Shown here: positions 56,197 to 64,000 of the stretch, in pieces
Layout: every line of letters begins with the position of its first letter
Position numbering within the stretch: the stretch's first letter is position 1
Source: JBBIPZ01 sp037442505 [NCBI: Deltaproteobacteria bacterium]
Lineage (GTDB): Bacteria; CALINM01
Assembly: GCA_037442505.1 (NCBI GenBank)
Contig: JBBIPZ010000013.1
Span: 5,617 to 69,616 of the forward strand
Reading direction: 5' to 3'
DNA: 64,000 nt
The notes under the pieces: model-generated
The model's database searches: none
What the model was told of the DNA's origin: nothing
Seen by the model: the letters and a program-made list of their open reading frames with translations, nothing else
Translations under genes and position numbers: made by a program

Positions 56197-57984
56197 ATGG
56201 AGTTTTTGAGTCCGTGGAAGAGGAGCGACTATTGTGGGAACTTTGCAGAGCAAGACATCGGCAAAGAAGTTATAGTTGCAGGATGGGTTTTTCGCAGAAG
56301 AGATCATGGAGGAGTTATATTTGTTGATCTGCGTGACAGAGAAGGTATTATTCAGGTGGTTTTTGATCCAAAAATCAGTGACGCTGTTCATAAGAAGGCA
56401 GAAGGCATTCGCCTTGAGTATGTGATAGCTGTAAAAGGTAAGATAAGGAAGCGTCCTGAAGGTACTGAAAATCTTAACATAAAAACAGGCAAGATTGAAC
56501 TGGAGGCTACAGAATTAAAGATTTTGAGCGAATCTCAACCATTACCTTTTTCTCTTGAAGATATGGAGTTAGAAAAGGTTTCGGAGAACGTTAGATTAAA
56601 ATATCGTTATTTAGATATCCGTAGCGAAAGATTAAAAAACAATATAATTTTCAGGCATAAGGTAACCAAACTAATCAGGGATTATCTTAACACAGAAGGT
56701 TTTATTGATGTAGAGACCCCATTTTTAACAAAAAGCACACCAGAAGGCGCAAGAGACTTTTTGGTCCCAAGCAGACTTAATCCGGGATGTTTTTATGCAC
56801 TACCCCAGTCGCCACAACTTTTTAAGCAGATGTTAATGATTAGCGGAATTGACCGTTACTACCAAATAGCTCGCTGTTTCAGAGACGAAGACTTAAGGGC
56901 GGATAGACAGCCTGAATTTACTCAAGTTGACATTGAGATGTCTTTTATAAATGAGGAAGATATTATAGTTCTTATCGAAAACATGATGAAAATCTTGTTT
57001 AAGGAGCTTTTAGGCATAGAGCTAAACACCCCTTTTCCACGTTTGGCCTATGATTTTGCAATGGAAAACTACGGCACTGACGCCCCTGACACAAGATTTG
57101 GATTAAATATTATTGATATAACTGATTGCTTAAAAAGTTCTGAGTTTAAAGTGTTTTCAGAAGTCGTCAAAAAAGGTGGGGTCATAAAGGGAATAAACTT
57201 ACAAAAAATGGTGTTGACAAGAAAAGACCTTGATGAGCTTGTTGAAATGTCAAAGACACTGGGTGCAAAAGGACTTTTATGGGTAAAAGTACAGGAAGAT
57301 GGCTGGCAGTCTCCTGCTGCTAAGTTTATTAGTGAAAATGAAAAACTTGCCATAGAAACTGCATTGAAGGCAGAAAAGGGAGACACCTTAATTTTTGTTG
57401 CTGACAGTAAGAAAATCGCTTTATTCGTGCTTGGGAAAATCAGACTTTTTCTTGCGAAGAAGTTTAATCTATATGATGAAAATGCATTAAACTTTTTATG
57501 GGTTTACGATTTCCCTTTGCTCGAGTATGATGAGAACGAAAACAGACTTGTTGCTGTTCACCATCCTTTCACCATGCCAAAAGACGAAGATATCGCCTTA
57601 CTTGACAAAGAACCAGAAAAGGTGAAGGCAAAAGCTTACGACATTGTTTTGAATGGTAGCGAGATTGGTGGCGGCAGCCTGAGAATTTATTCAATGTCTT
57701 TGCAACAGAAGATTTTTGAAGTGATTGGTCTTAACCCGGATGATGCTAATAAAAAGTTTGGTTTTTTTCTGGAAGCACTTAATTTTGGAGCACCTCCACA
57801 TGGTGGTATAGCCTTAGGGCTTGACAGATTGGTGATGTTGATGTTGGGGGCGGAATCTATTAGGGATGTGATAGCATTTCCAAAGACTCAGAAAGGCACC
57901 TGTCCTCTTACAGATGCCCCTTCATTAGTTGAAGATGAACAATTGCGAGAGCTTTTTATTAGAAGGGCTTTAGCTAAGCAATGA
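56197..57984 (+). CDS. aspS: Aspartyl-tRNA synthetase
   Basis: Bacterial-type AspRS of 595 residues: OB anticodon domain ([20 protein letters not shown]), class II catalytic core with [16 protein letters not shown] (motif 2), the bacterial GAD insertion domain (about 290-420), and [11 protein letters not shown] (motif 3). Whether it also charges tRNA-Asn cannot be read here. A good AAAGGAG precedes ATG 56197. It forms a synthetase pair with hisS. Confidence 0.96.
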   Translation: MEFLSPWKRSDYCGNFAEQDIGKEVIVAGWVFRRRDHGGVIFVDLRDREGIIQVVFDPKISDAVHKKAEGIRLEYVIAVKGKIRKRPEGTENLNIKTGKIELEATELKILSESQPLPFSLEDMELEKVSENVRLKYRYLDIRSERLKNNIIFRHKVTKLIRDYLNTEGFIDVETPFLTKSTPEGARDFLVPSRLNPGCFYALPQSPQLFKQMLMISGIDRYYQIARCFRDEDLRADRQPEFTQVDIEMSFINEEDIIVLIENMMKILFKELLGIELNTPFPRLAYDFAMENYGTDAPDTRFGLNIIDITDCLKSSEFKVFSEVVKKGGVIKGINLQKMVLTRKDLDELVEMSKTLGAKGLLWVKVQEDGWQSPAAKFISENEKLAIETALKAEKGDTLIFVADSKKIALFVLGKIRLFLAKKFNLYDENALNFLWVYDFPLLEYDENENRLVAVHHPFTMPKDEDIALLDKEPEKVKAKAYDIVLNGSEIGGGSLRIYSMSLQQKIFEVIGLNPDDANKKFGFFLEALNFGAPPHGGIALGLDRLVMLMLGAESIRDVIAFPKTQKGTCPLTDAPSLVEDEQLRELFIRRALAKQ

Positions 57985-58751
57985 AATTTTTTTTAGTGTT
58001 TTTAGTGTTTTTAGTGTTTTTTTCATGCTCAAGGTTTCCTGAGGAAGAAATAAAAAGGGCTAAATTAGAGATAGAAGCTATGTATTATGCAGAAGTCCCT
58101 AAGTATCTACCAGAGGAATGGGGCCTTATAAAGGATGTATGGCAAAAGATTGATGAAGCAGAAAGGAAAAGAGATGGAGAAGCTGCATTACTTTGGTATA
58201 ACTATATAATGCAAAAAACCTTACTATATGAAGATATGTTGGCAGAAAAAAAGAAAGAAGAGGAGCTTTTAAAAAGGCAAAAAGAAGAGGAAAGAAGAAG
58301 GCTTTTAGAGCTTGAAAGACAAAAAATGTTAGAACAGAAAGAAACTACTCCACAGAAAATAGTCACTCTACCTGAAGAAAAGAAAGCATTTGTAGTTACA
58401 AAGCCTAAGAAAAAAAGTTTGGACGATATTCGATATAAAATTGAAAAAAGATTTCCTTCATTCTATACTGTTAGAGAGGAAGAGAGTTTAGAAGAGATTG
58501 CAGAGCTACCCAGTATTTATAACGATAGGTACTACTGGCCATTAATTTATAAATCTAACAGAAATCAAGTGAGGGATCCAAAAAAACTATACAAAGGGCA
58601 GATACTTAAGATACCGAGAAACATTACAATGGAAGAAATTTATAAGGCAAGAGAGGAAGCAAGGGCTAAGTCACCAAGAGTTATCCCAAAAACAGCTTTT
58701 ACACAGGAAAAGTATAAAAAATATAAAGAAGAGCTACTTTCGGAGGATTAA
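57981..58751 (+). CDS. LysM-domain lipoprotein
   Basis: A 256-residue lipoprotein: hydrophobic signal with lipobox VFFS-Cys17, a helical segment (residues about 22-80), a highly charged E/K/R coiled coil (about 85-120) and a C-terminal LysM-like domain (about 165-215, [33 protein letters not shown] split by its turn). LysM binds peptidoglycan, so it probably bridges membrane and wall. The signal peptide is built from a repeated LVF unit. ATG overlaps the aspS stop by 4 bases. Confidence 0.86.
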   Translation: MKFFLVFLVFLVFFSCSRFPEEEIKRAKLEIEAMYYAEVPKYLPEEWGLIKDVWQKIDEAERKRDGEAALLWYNYIMQKTLLYEDMLAEKKKEEELLKRQKEEERRRLLELERQKMLEQKETTPQKIVTLPEEKKAFVVTKPKKKSLDDIRYKIEKRFPSFYTVREEESLEEIAELPSIYNDRYYWPLIYKSNRNQVRDPKKLYKGQILKIPRNITMEEIYKAREEARAKSPRVIPKTAFTQEKYKKYKEELLSED

Positions 58752-58753
58752 AA

Positions 58754-60577
58754 GTGATTTACTGGAACAGGAAAACTAGCAGATTTGAGCAAAAGGCAGC
58801 TGATAAACAATCTTTAGGTGAGTTGGATTGCCCGGAGAAACCAAATTTATTGAGGGAGATGTTTCCTTACAAGGAAGTATGCAAGCAGGTGTATGACAAC
58901 GAAATAATCGCAATGGATACGCCGGACGATATATTTATTACCGATACTACCTTTCGTGATGGGCAGCAGGCAAGACCACCTTATACTGTTAAGCAGATAG
59001 TTGATATTTTCAAGATGTTACACAAACTAGACGGCGAAAGTGGTTTAATAAGACAGTCAGAGTTTTTCCTGTATAACAACAAGGATAAAGAGGCAGTGAC
59101 AAAATGTTTGGAGCTGGGTTACCGTTTCCCAGAAATAACTGCGTGGGTAAGAGCAAACAAAGAAGACTTAAAGCTGGTTAAAGATTTTGGAATTAAGGAG
59201 ACGGGTATTTTAACTTCAGTCTCCGATTACCACATCTACCTTAAATTAGGTTGGGATAGAAAAAAGGCTCTGGATAACTATCTTGCAATAGTTAAAGAAA
59301 CGCTTTCTCTTGGGATAAAGCCACGTTGTCATTTTGAAGACGTTACAAGGGCAGATATATACGGCTTTGTTTTGCCGTTTGTGATAAAATTAAAAGATCT
59401 TTCTGATGAAAGTGGAATAGACATAAAAATCAGGCTATGCGACACAATGGGTTATGGTTTACCTTTTCCACAGGCATCGCTCCCACGAGGTGTTCCCAAA
59501 TTGATATACCTTTTGAAAAAAGAAGCTGGTATGCGCTCAAAAGATTTAGAATGGCATGGTCATAACGACTTTCACAGAGGGCTTATCAATGGCGTGTGTG
59601 CATGGCTTTATGGTTGTAGTTCAATCAATGGTAGTTTATTGGGATTTGGTGAAAGAACAGGAAATCCGCCAATTGAGGCGTTAGTTATTGATTATCTGAG
59701 TATTCGTGGTAATGGTGAAGAGTTGATTGATACAACTGTGATAACCGAGATTGCCGAGTACTTTAAAAAAGAGCTTGGCTACGAAATACCATCTAACTAT
59801 CCGTTTGTAGGTGATGTGTTTAATGCTACCTCAGCAGGTATACATGCAGATGGTGTGATAAAAAATGAGGAAATCTATAACATTTTTGATACATACAAGA
59901 TACTAAATAGACCTATAAAAGTTACGATTACAGACAAATCTGGAGTAGCAGGCATAGCTTACTGGATAAATCAGCGGCTGGGACTTAAAGATGAAGCAAA
60001 GATAGACAAAAGGCATCCGAGCGTTTTGAAGATTTATAACTGGATCGAAAAACAATACAACGAAGGAAGAACCACTTCTATATCAGATGAGGAAATGGAA
60101 AAGCTGTGTAGAAAGTACCTGCCAGAGCTTTTTATGTCTGAGTTTGATAAGATTAAGGCTAAAGCAAAAGATATGGTTTCCCACCTGATTGAAGAGCTGG
60201 CTGAACTATCAGAAATAAAGAGTATGCAACCAAAAAGGCAAGAAGAGGCGTTAAAAAAATTTGTTTTCGACAACCCATTTGTTCAGTTTGCGTACATAAC
60301 TGATGCCGAAGGAAAGAAGATTACGAGAAATATTACACAGATTGAAGACAAACCAAAATACGAAAAGATTGGCTATCATGAGGACTTTTCTGATAGAGAG
60401 TGGTTTATAGAACCTATCAGAAAAGGCAAGATATATGTTACCGACCTTTACACTTCCAGGATAACGGGTGCACTTTGCGTAACAGTATCTGCGCCCATTA
60501 GAAACGATAGGGAAGAAATAGTGGGTGTCATTGGGCTTGATATTAAGTTTGAATATCTTACAAAGACGGAGGATTAA
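58754..60577 (+). CDS. DRE-TIM acyltransferase fused to a C-terminal Cache domain
   Basis: A 607-residue protein. Residues about 60-400 form a 2-isopropylmalate/homocitrate/Re-citrate-synthase-like TIM barrel: DTTFRDGQQ (64-72), RLCDTMGYG, metal motif HGHND (269-273) and GFGERTGN. After a helical linker (about 400-500), residues 505-603 read as a Cache/PDC sensor domain (AYITDAEGKKITRN, DREWFIEPIRKGKIYVTDLY, IVGVIGLDIKF). The next gene is isocitrate dehydrogenase, so a Re-type citrate synthase is my leading hypothesis; homocitrate or isopropylmalate synthesis are alternatives. There is no signal peptide, so the sensor part is cytoplasmic. Confidence 0.85.
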   Translation: MIYWNRKTSRFEQKAADKQSLGELDCPEKPNLLREMFPYKEVCKQVYDNEIIAMDTPDDIFITDTTFRDGQQARPPYTVKQIVDIFKMLHKLDGESGLIRQSEFFLYNNKDKEAVTKCLELGYRFPEITAWVRANKEDLKLVKDFGIKETGILTSVSDYHIYLKLGWDRKKALDNYLAIVKETLSLGIKPRCHFEDVTRADIYGFVLPFVIKLKDLSDESGIDIKIRLCDTMGYGLPFPQASLPRGVPKLIYLLKKEAGMRSKDLEWHGHNDFHRGLINGVCAWLYGCSSINGSLLGFGERTGNPPIEALVIDYLSIRGNGEELIDTTVITEIAEYFKKELGYEIPSNYPFVGDVFNATSAGIHADGVIKNEEIYNIFDTYKILNRPIKVTITDKSGVAGIAYWINQRLGLKDEAKIDKRHPSVLKIYNWIEKQYNEGRTTSISDEEMEKLCRKYLPELFMSEFDKIKAKAKDMVSHLIEELAELSEIKSMQPKRQEEALKKFVFDNPFVQFAYITDAEGKKITRNITQIEDKPKYEKIGYHEDFSDREWFIEPIRKGKIYVTDLYTSRITGALCVTVSAPIRNDREEIVGVIGLDIKFEYLTKTED

Positions 60578-60583
60578 GTTGAG

Positions 60584-61792
60584 ATGTTAAATCTAAATCA
60601 GGAGCATTTAATAAAGTATGAGAATGGCAAAATTATCGTTTCAGACTCACCATACATAGTTTACATTGAGGGCGATGGAACGGGTCCAGATATATGGAAT
60701 GCATCAAAGATAGTTTTTGATGCAGCCGTTAAAAAGGCTTTTAATGGCAAAAAGCATATTCAATGGGTGGAAGGTTTTGCGGGTGAGAAGGCGTTTAAAG
60801 AGACAGGCAGTTATCTTCCAAAAGAGACCCTGGAATTGATAAAAAAGTTGCGCGTTGGTATCAAAGGACCACTAACAACCCCTGTTGGAAAAGGCATAAG
60901 GAGCATCAATGTAACCTTAAGACAGGAGTTAGACCTTTACGCATGTGTAAGACCTGTAAGATATTTTACTGGTGTTCCTTCACCTGTAAAGCATCCTGAA
61001 AAGGTAGATTTCGTAATATTCAGGGAAAACACAGAGGATGTGTACGCGGGTATTGAATGGCAGGCAGGTAGTGAAGAAGCGTTAAAGGTGAGCAGATTTT
61101 TAGAAGTTGAGTTTGGCAAAAAACTCCCCGATGAGGTTGGCATCGGCATAAAACCGATAAGCAAATTTGCTACAGAGCGTTTGGTTAGAATGGCGATGCA
61201 GTATGCAATACAAAGAGGCAAAAAGGTGCTTACTCTTGTTCATAAAGGCAACATTATGAAGTTTACAGAGGGGGCGTTTAGAAACTGGGGATACGATTTA
61301 ATAAAAAGGGAGTTTAAAGATGTTACAGTCATAGAAGGTGAGGGCGATGTGGCAAAGGATAAAATTCTTGTTAACGATCGTATTGCAGATGCAATGTTTC
61401 AACAGATAATTTTAAGACCTGATGAGTATAGCATAATTATTACCCCCAATCTTAATGGTGATTATATATCAGACGCAGCCGCCGCCTTGGTAGGGGGGCT
61501 TGGTATGGCTCCCGGTGCCAATATTGGTGATGGCTTTGCGGTGTTTGAGGCTACACATGGAACTGCACCAAAATATGCAGGCCTTGATAAGGTAAATCCT
61601 TCGTCTGTCATACTTTCGGGAGTGATGATGTTTGAGTATTTAGGTTGGAATTCCGTTGCCCATATAATAATCAACGCCTTGGAGAAAACAATTCATGCAA
61701 AAACAGTTACTTATGATCTCGCGAGACAGATGGATGGCGCTAAAGAGGTTTCATGTTCAGGTTTTGCTAAAGAGATCGTTAATAATATGTAG
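60584..61792 (+). CDS. icd: Isocitrate dehydrogenase (NADP type)
   Basis: A 402-residue enzyme closely like E. coli Icd: [32 protein letters not shown] (substrate Ser and Args), [33 protein letters not shown], and the [16 protein letters not shown] and [11 protein letters not shown] segments. It decarboxylates isocitrate to 2-oxoglutarate. It lies 6 bases after the Cache-fused synthase, suggesting that the pair makes 2-oxoglutarate from acetyl-CoA and oxaloacetate. Confidence 0.95.
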   Translation: MLNLNQEHLIKYENGKIIVSDSPYIVYIEGDGTGPDIWNASKIVFDAAVKKAFNGKKHIQWVEGFAGEKAFKETGSYLPKETLELIKKLRVGIKGPLTTPVGKGIRSINVTLRQELDLYACVRPVRYFTGVPSPVKHPEKVDFVIFRENTEDVYAGIEWQAGSEEALKVSRFLEVEFGKKLPDEVGIGIKPISKFATERLVRMAMQYAIQRGKKVLTLVHKGNIMKFTEGAFRNWGYDLIKREFKDVTVIEGEGDVAKDKILVNDRIADAMFQQIILRPDEYSIIITPNLNGDYISDAAAALVGGLGMAPGANIGDGFAVFEATHGTAPKYAGLDKVNPSSVILSGVMMFEYLGWNSVAHIIINALEKTIHAKTVTYDLARQMDGAKEVSCSGFAKEIVNNM

Positions 61793-61795
61793 ATA

Positions 61796-62344
61796 ATGGG
61801 TATAGTTAATCTTCCAAATTTACTTACTGCGATAAGGATTGCTATCATTCCGTTTTTAGCATTATTAATTTTCGATAAGGGCTATTTTTTAGCCTTTATT
61901 GTGTTTATTTTTGCGTCATTAACGGATCTACTTGATGGTTTTTTTGCAAGGACTTTAAGCCAAAAAACCGCCTTTGGAAGCTGGTTTGATCCCTTTGCAG
62001 ATAAACTTTTTTTCACTTCTACTTTAATCATTTTAGTAATTAGTGGTCAACTACCACTCTGGTTTGGGCTAATAATGGTATTGAGGGATGTAGTTGTGGT
62101 ATTAGGCAGCATAATTTCTTTATTTAAACTCAGAATAAACGTTATAAGGCCTCATATAACAGGCAAGCTTGTTATACTATTTATTTTTGTGACAATTACT
62201 CTTAGGTTTATGCAGCTTTCATTCCACAAAGAAATTCCAGAAACATTTTTACTTATTTTTATGATAATTTGTTCCGTTCTTTCGATATCGTCCCTTATAT
62301 TTTATACAATTAGGTATAAAAAAAGTCTTCCCACACAACACTAA
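61796..62344 (+). CDS. pgsA: CDP-diacylglycerol--glycerol-3-phosphate phosphatidyltransferase
   Basis: Integral membrane enzyme of 182 residues. The CDP-alcohol phosphotransferase motif D-x2-DG-x2-AR-x8-G-x3-D-x3-D is complete (TDLLDGFFARTLSQ followed by FGSWFDPFADK). It makes phosphatidylglycerol phosphate. It is the last gene of this plus-strand run, 3 bases after icd. Confidence 0.93.
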   Translation: MGIVNLPNLLTAIRIAIIPFLALLIFDKGYFLAFIVFIFASLTDLLDGFFARTLSQKTAFGSWFDPFADKLFFTSTLIILVISGQLPLWFGLIMVLRDVVVVLGSIISLFKLRINVIRPHITGKLVILFIFVTITLRFMQLSFHKEIPETFLLIFMIICSVLSISSLIFYTIRYKKSLPTQH

Positions 62345-62701
62345 CTTATTGTAACTTTAATAAGAAATAAGTCTTATCATCTCTAAATTCATATCTAATT
62401 TTAATAATTAATTTTGTTGACATAGCTTTAATCAAGTGTTAAATTATTTTAAGGGAAAGTTATTAAGCATTGAGAAAAAAAATTTAATTATTGAATAGTT
62501 TAGTAGCTCTAATTAACTAAAAGTAAAACAATTTTAGCTTTAAAAAACGTAAAATTATAAAAAAAAACGCCAAAAAACAGTTTTTTAAGATTTGAAGAAG
62601 AATAAAGTTTAGGATAAGAAGTTTTGTATATGATAAATTATGCATTTATTATTAATGAGTTGTTTATCGAGGCAGTAGAAAACTTTGAAAAGAAATTTTA
62701 A
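62345..62701 (+). other. AT-rich intergenic region
   Basis: About 360 bases, very AT-rich, without a convincing gene. A short inverted repeat CTTATT/AATAAG (62345-62364) follows pgsA. TTGACA near 62417 with TAAATT 17 bases later could be a sigma-70 promoter for an untranslated RNA or long leader, but nothing else supports it. I see no riboswitch or strong terminator. The length and composition suggest a regulatory upstream region for the sigma-54 promoter that ends it. Confidence 0.4.
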
Positions 62702-62717
62702 TGGAATGTTTTTTGCT
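62702..62717 (+). promoter_or_regulatory. Sigma-54 promoter of the secreted beta-propeller gene
   Basis: TGGAATGTTTTTTGCT: the GG (62703-62704) and GC (62715-62716) are exactly 10 bases apart and the -12 side is TTTGC. The start site should be near 62728, with GGAGG 8 bases before ATG 62757. It differs from consensus at the -24 flank (GGAAT for GGCAC). Confidence 0.65.
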
Positions 62718-62756
62718 TAATAAGTCGTTAAGGTAGAGATAACGGAGGTTTTAGTT

Positions 62757-63902
62757 ATGATAAACAAAAAAAGCTTAAATAAGTTACAAAAAATAGCTAA
62801 ATCTGCAGTACTTTCATTCCTTATTGCGCTTATTTATTTAAATAATTCTTACGCCTTATCGCTGAATTTGGCAACAGCACCATTAGGAGAAGATAAAGGT
62901 TTTGTTACACCTGTAAGTATAACTACTGATGGAACAGATACATTCGTTGCTGACTATGGTGCCAATAAGGTTTTTAAGATATTAACATCAGATTTTTCAG
63001 TAAGTCAGTTGATAAGTGTTGAAAAACCTATCTGTATCGCATATTATAATACCAAGTTATATGTCTTTTCAGAAACATTAGGGGGCAGGGTGTATAACGC
63101 TTCTAACGGGACGTTTACGGGGGCGACTTTCGGAACAGGCGTAGTTAAGCCTGCTGACATGGTTATAAGTCCTGCAGGGGTTATATACATTTCGGATCTC
63201 TCAGACAACAAAATCAAAACATTTAACGCTACAGATGGCAGTTCTATATCAAGCTTTGGAGACGCCTTTCCTATAAACGCTTCATCATCAAGCTTTGGGA
63301 ATGGTCAATTTTACCTTATATCTGGGCTTGCTTATGACTCTTCGACAAATAGGCTCATTGTATCGGATTCAGGTAACATTACACCTAATATACAGATAGG
63401 CAGTAAGTTCAACTATAAAACACGAACATGGACTAAGTCATCTAAAATTGCAGGTGCCCCAAAAGGAAAGATTCAGATTTATGATACCAACACTTCTTCC
63501 TGGATCAGGCAAACAATAATTCACGGAAGTAACAGTAGCTATGGACAGCTTATTAATACTTATGGCGTAGCTTTAGACAACAGCTATATTTATGTTGCTG
63601 ATGGTATAAGCAAGACAATAATGGTAATAAATAACGTTGCAAATGATTCAAATGCGCCTTTGTGGTCATCAAGATCTGCGCAAGACCAGCAGGAACTAAA
63701 AATTAATGAAGTCCCGGTAGCAGATGCGCCCAATATTAATCCTGCACCAGCGCCTGATCGTTATACCACTGTTCAAGTATCTACAGTAAATCTTGGAGCT
63801 TTCGCTGGAGAATTCATATTGTTTAAGGATATGGTTAAAGTAGGCAGTTACCTCGTTGTAACAGATACAACAGGTAGGGTTTTCTACTTTACAATAAGTT
63901 AA
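62757..63902 (+). CDS. Secreted NHL-like beta-propeller protein
   Basis: A 381-residue exported protein: signal peptide (about 1-33, cleavage near NNSYA-LSL) and repeated NHL-type blades, each with the pattern V-x-S/D-x-x-x-N-K/R-I (VADYGANKVFKI, ISDLSDNKIKTF, VSDSG, VADGISKTIMVI). NHL propellers bind proteins or glycans. The second half is rich in S, T and N with a proline-rich stretch (NINPAPAPDRY), as in extracellular proteins. Downstream, after 19 bases, another secreted protein begins. Substrate or partner unknown. Confidence 0.8.
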   Translation: MINKKSLNKLQKIAKSAVLSFLIALIYLNNSYALSLNLATAPLGEDKGFVTPVSITTDGTDTFVADYGANKVFKILTSDFSVSQLISVEKPICIAYYNTKLYVFSETLGGRVYNASNGTFTGATFGTGVVKPADMVISPAGVIYISDLSDNKIKTFNATDGSSISSFGDAFPINASSSSFGNGQFYLISGLAYDSSTNRLIVSDSGNITPNIQIGSKFNYKTRTWTKSSKIAGAPKGKIQIYDTNTSSWIRQTIIHGSNSSYGQLINTYGVALDNSYIYVADGISKTIMVINNVANDSNAPLWSSRSAQDQQELKINEVPVADAPNINPAPAPDRYTTVQVSTVNLGAFAGEFILFKDMVKVGSYLVVTDTTGRVFYFTIS

Positions 63903-63921
63903 ACATTTATTTGGAGGCAAG

Positions 63922-64000
63922 ATGTCGCAAAAAACATTAATATTGATTCTATTTTGTGTTGTTATGTTAGTTTCATATCAGGTTATGGCGAAGGGTCCGC
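63922..64000 (+). CDS. Start of another secreted protein (truncated by window end)
   Basis: ATG 63922 has GGAGG a few bases upstream and opens an unbroken frame to the window end. The 26 visible residues form a signal peptide (MSQKTLILILFCVVMLVSY, probable cleavage after QVMA). Nothing of the mature protein is visible, so the function is unknown. It is probably in the same sigma-54-driven operon as the beta-propeller gene. Confidence 0.75.
   Translation, partial: MSQKTLILILFCVVMLVSYQVMAKGP

Noticed and set aside
62630-62701. Short plus-strand frame of 23 codons before the sigma-54 promoter
   Set aside because: No Shine-Dalgarno at proper distance, AT-rich random-looking composition, and it ends on the promoter itself.

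Overview
The window is one continuous stretch of a low-GC (roughly mid-30s percent by eye) Gram-negative bacterial chromosome. LptD, TolC, a lipoprotein and many Sec signal peptides imply an outer membrane. Genes are very tightly packed: start and stop codons often overlap, and starts are GTG or TTG as well as ATG. The gene set points to an anaerobic or microaerophilic heterotroph: cobalamin genes of the early-cobalt (CbiG) type, an OFA-family carboxylate transporter, CoA-thioester enzymes, a citrate-synthase-like DRE-TIM enzyme beside isocitrate dehydrogenase, a DUF1858 redox protein and sigma-54 circuits. Deferribacterota is my best guess for the lineage, from general resemblance only. No transposase, phage gene or CRISPR array is visible.

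Layout. (1) 1-4017: 3' part of a GalT-like gene, then cbiL-cbiF-cbiG-cbiH. (2) 4063-9439: secreted rhodanese (minus), inverted-repeat elements, tRNA-Gly(CCC), then a self-contained efflux operon tetR-tolC-emrA-emrB whose promoter spacer is filled by a perfect palindrome. (3) 9547-15521: CoA and acyl metabolism, with a NUDIX CoA pyrophosphatase, an MBL hydrolase, HMG-CoA lyase, an acyl-CoA dehydrogenase between two DUF2231-type membrane proteins, and a divergent HMG-CoA-lyase paralogue without the catalytic cysteine. (4) 15699-20943: a glutamine amidotransferase, then a minus-strand regulatory unit: Cache histidine kinase, NtrC-type regulator, paired upstream sites, a sigma-54 promoter, a Cys-rich miniprotein and an OFA transporter.

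(5) 21128-41685: about 20 kb of plus-strand genes with almost no gaps: serine (class V aminotransferase, serA), hisZ, purA, the complete trpEGDCFBA set, an HD-GYP and a class II cyclic-nucleotide phosphodiesterase, folC, lptD, rfbB, an unknown secreted protein, engB and a creatininase-family gene. (6) 41672-45537: DUF1858 protein, Hsp20, and a minus-strand ftsE-ftsX-envC-like group in which FtsE has lost most ATPase motifs. (7) 45645-54946: dksA-pyk, galT-glgA, and a signalling run (GAF kinase, receiver, racemase-like CoA enzyme, REC-GGDEF). (8) 54921-62344: hisS, aspS, LysM lipoprotein, a DRE-TIM synthase fused to a Cache domain, icd and pgsA. (9) 62345-64000: an AT-rich gap ending in a sigma-54 promoter, a secreted beta-propeller protein and the start of another secreted protein.

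The observations most worth following are the sigma-54 circuit with spaced TTGCAA sites, the Cache-fused citrate-synthase-like gene, the degenerate FtsE, the acyl-CoA dehydrogenase/DUF2231 sandwich, and two promoters placed so that the transcripts should be leaderless. All functions are read from motifs by eye; no database search was run.
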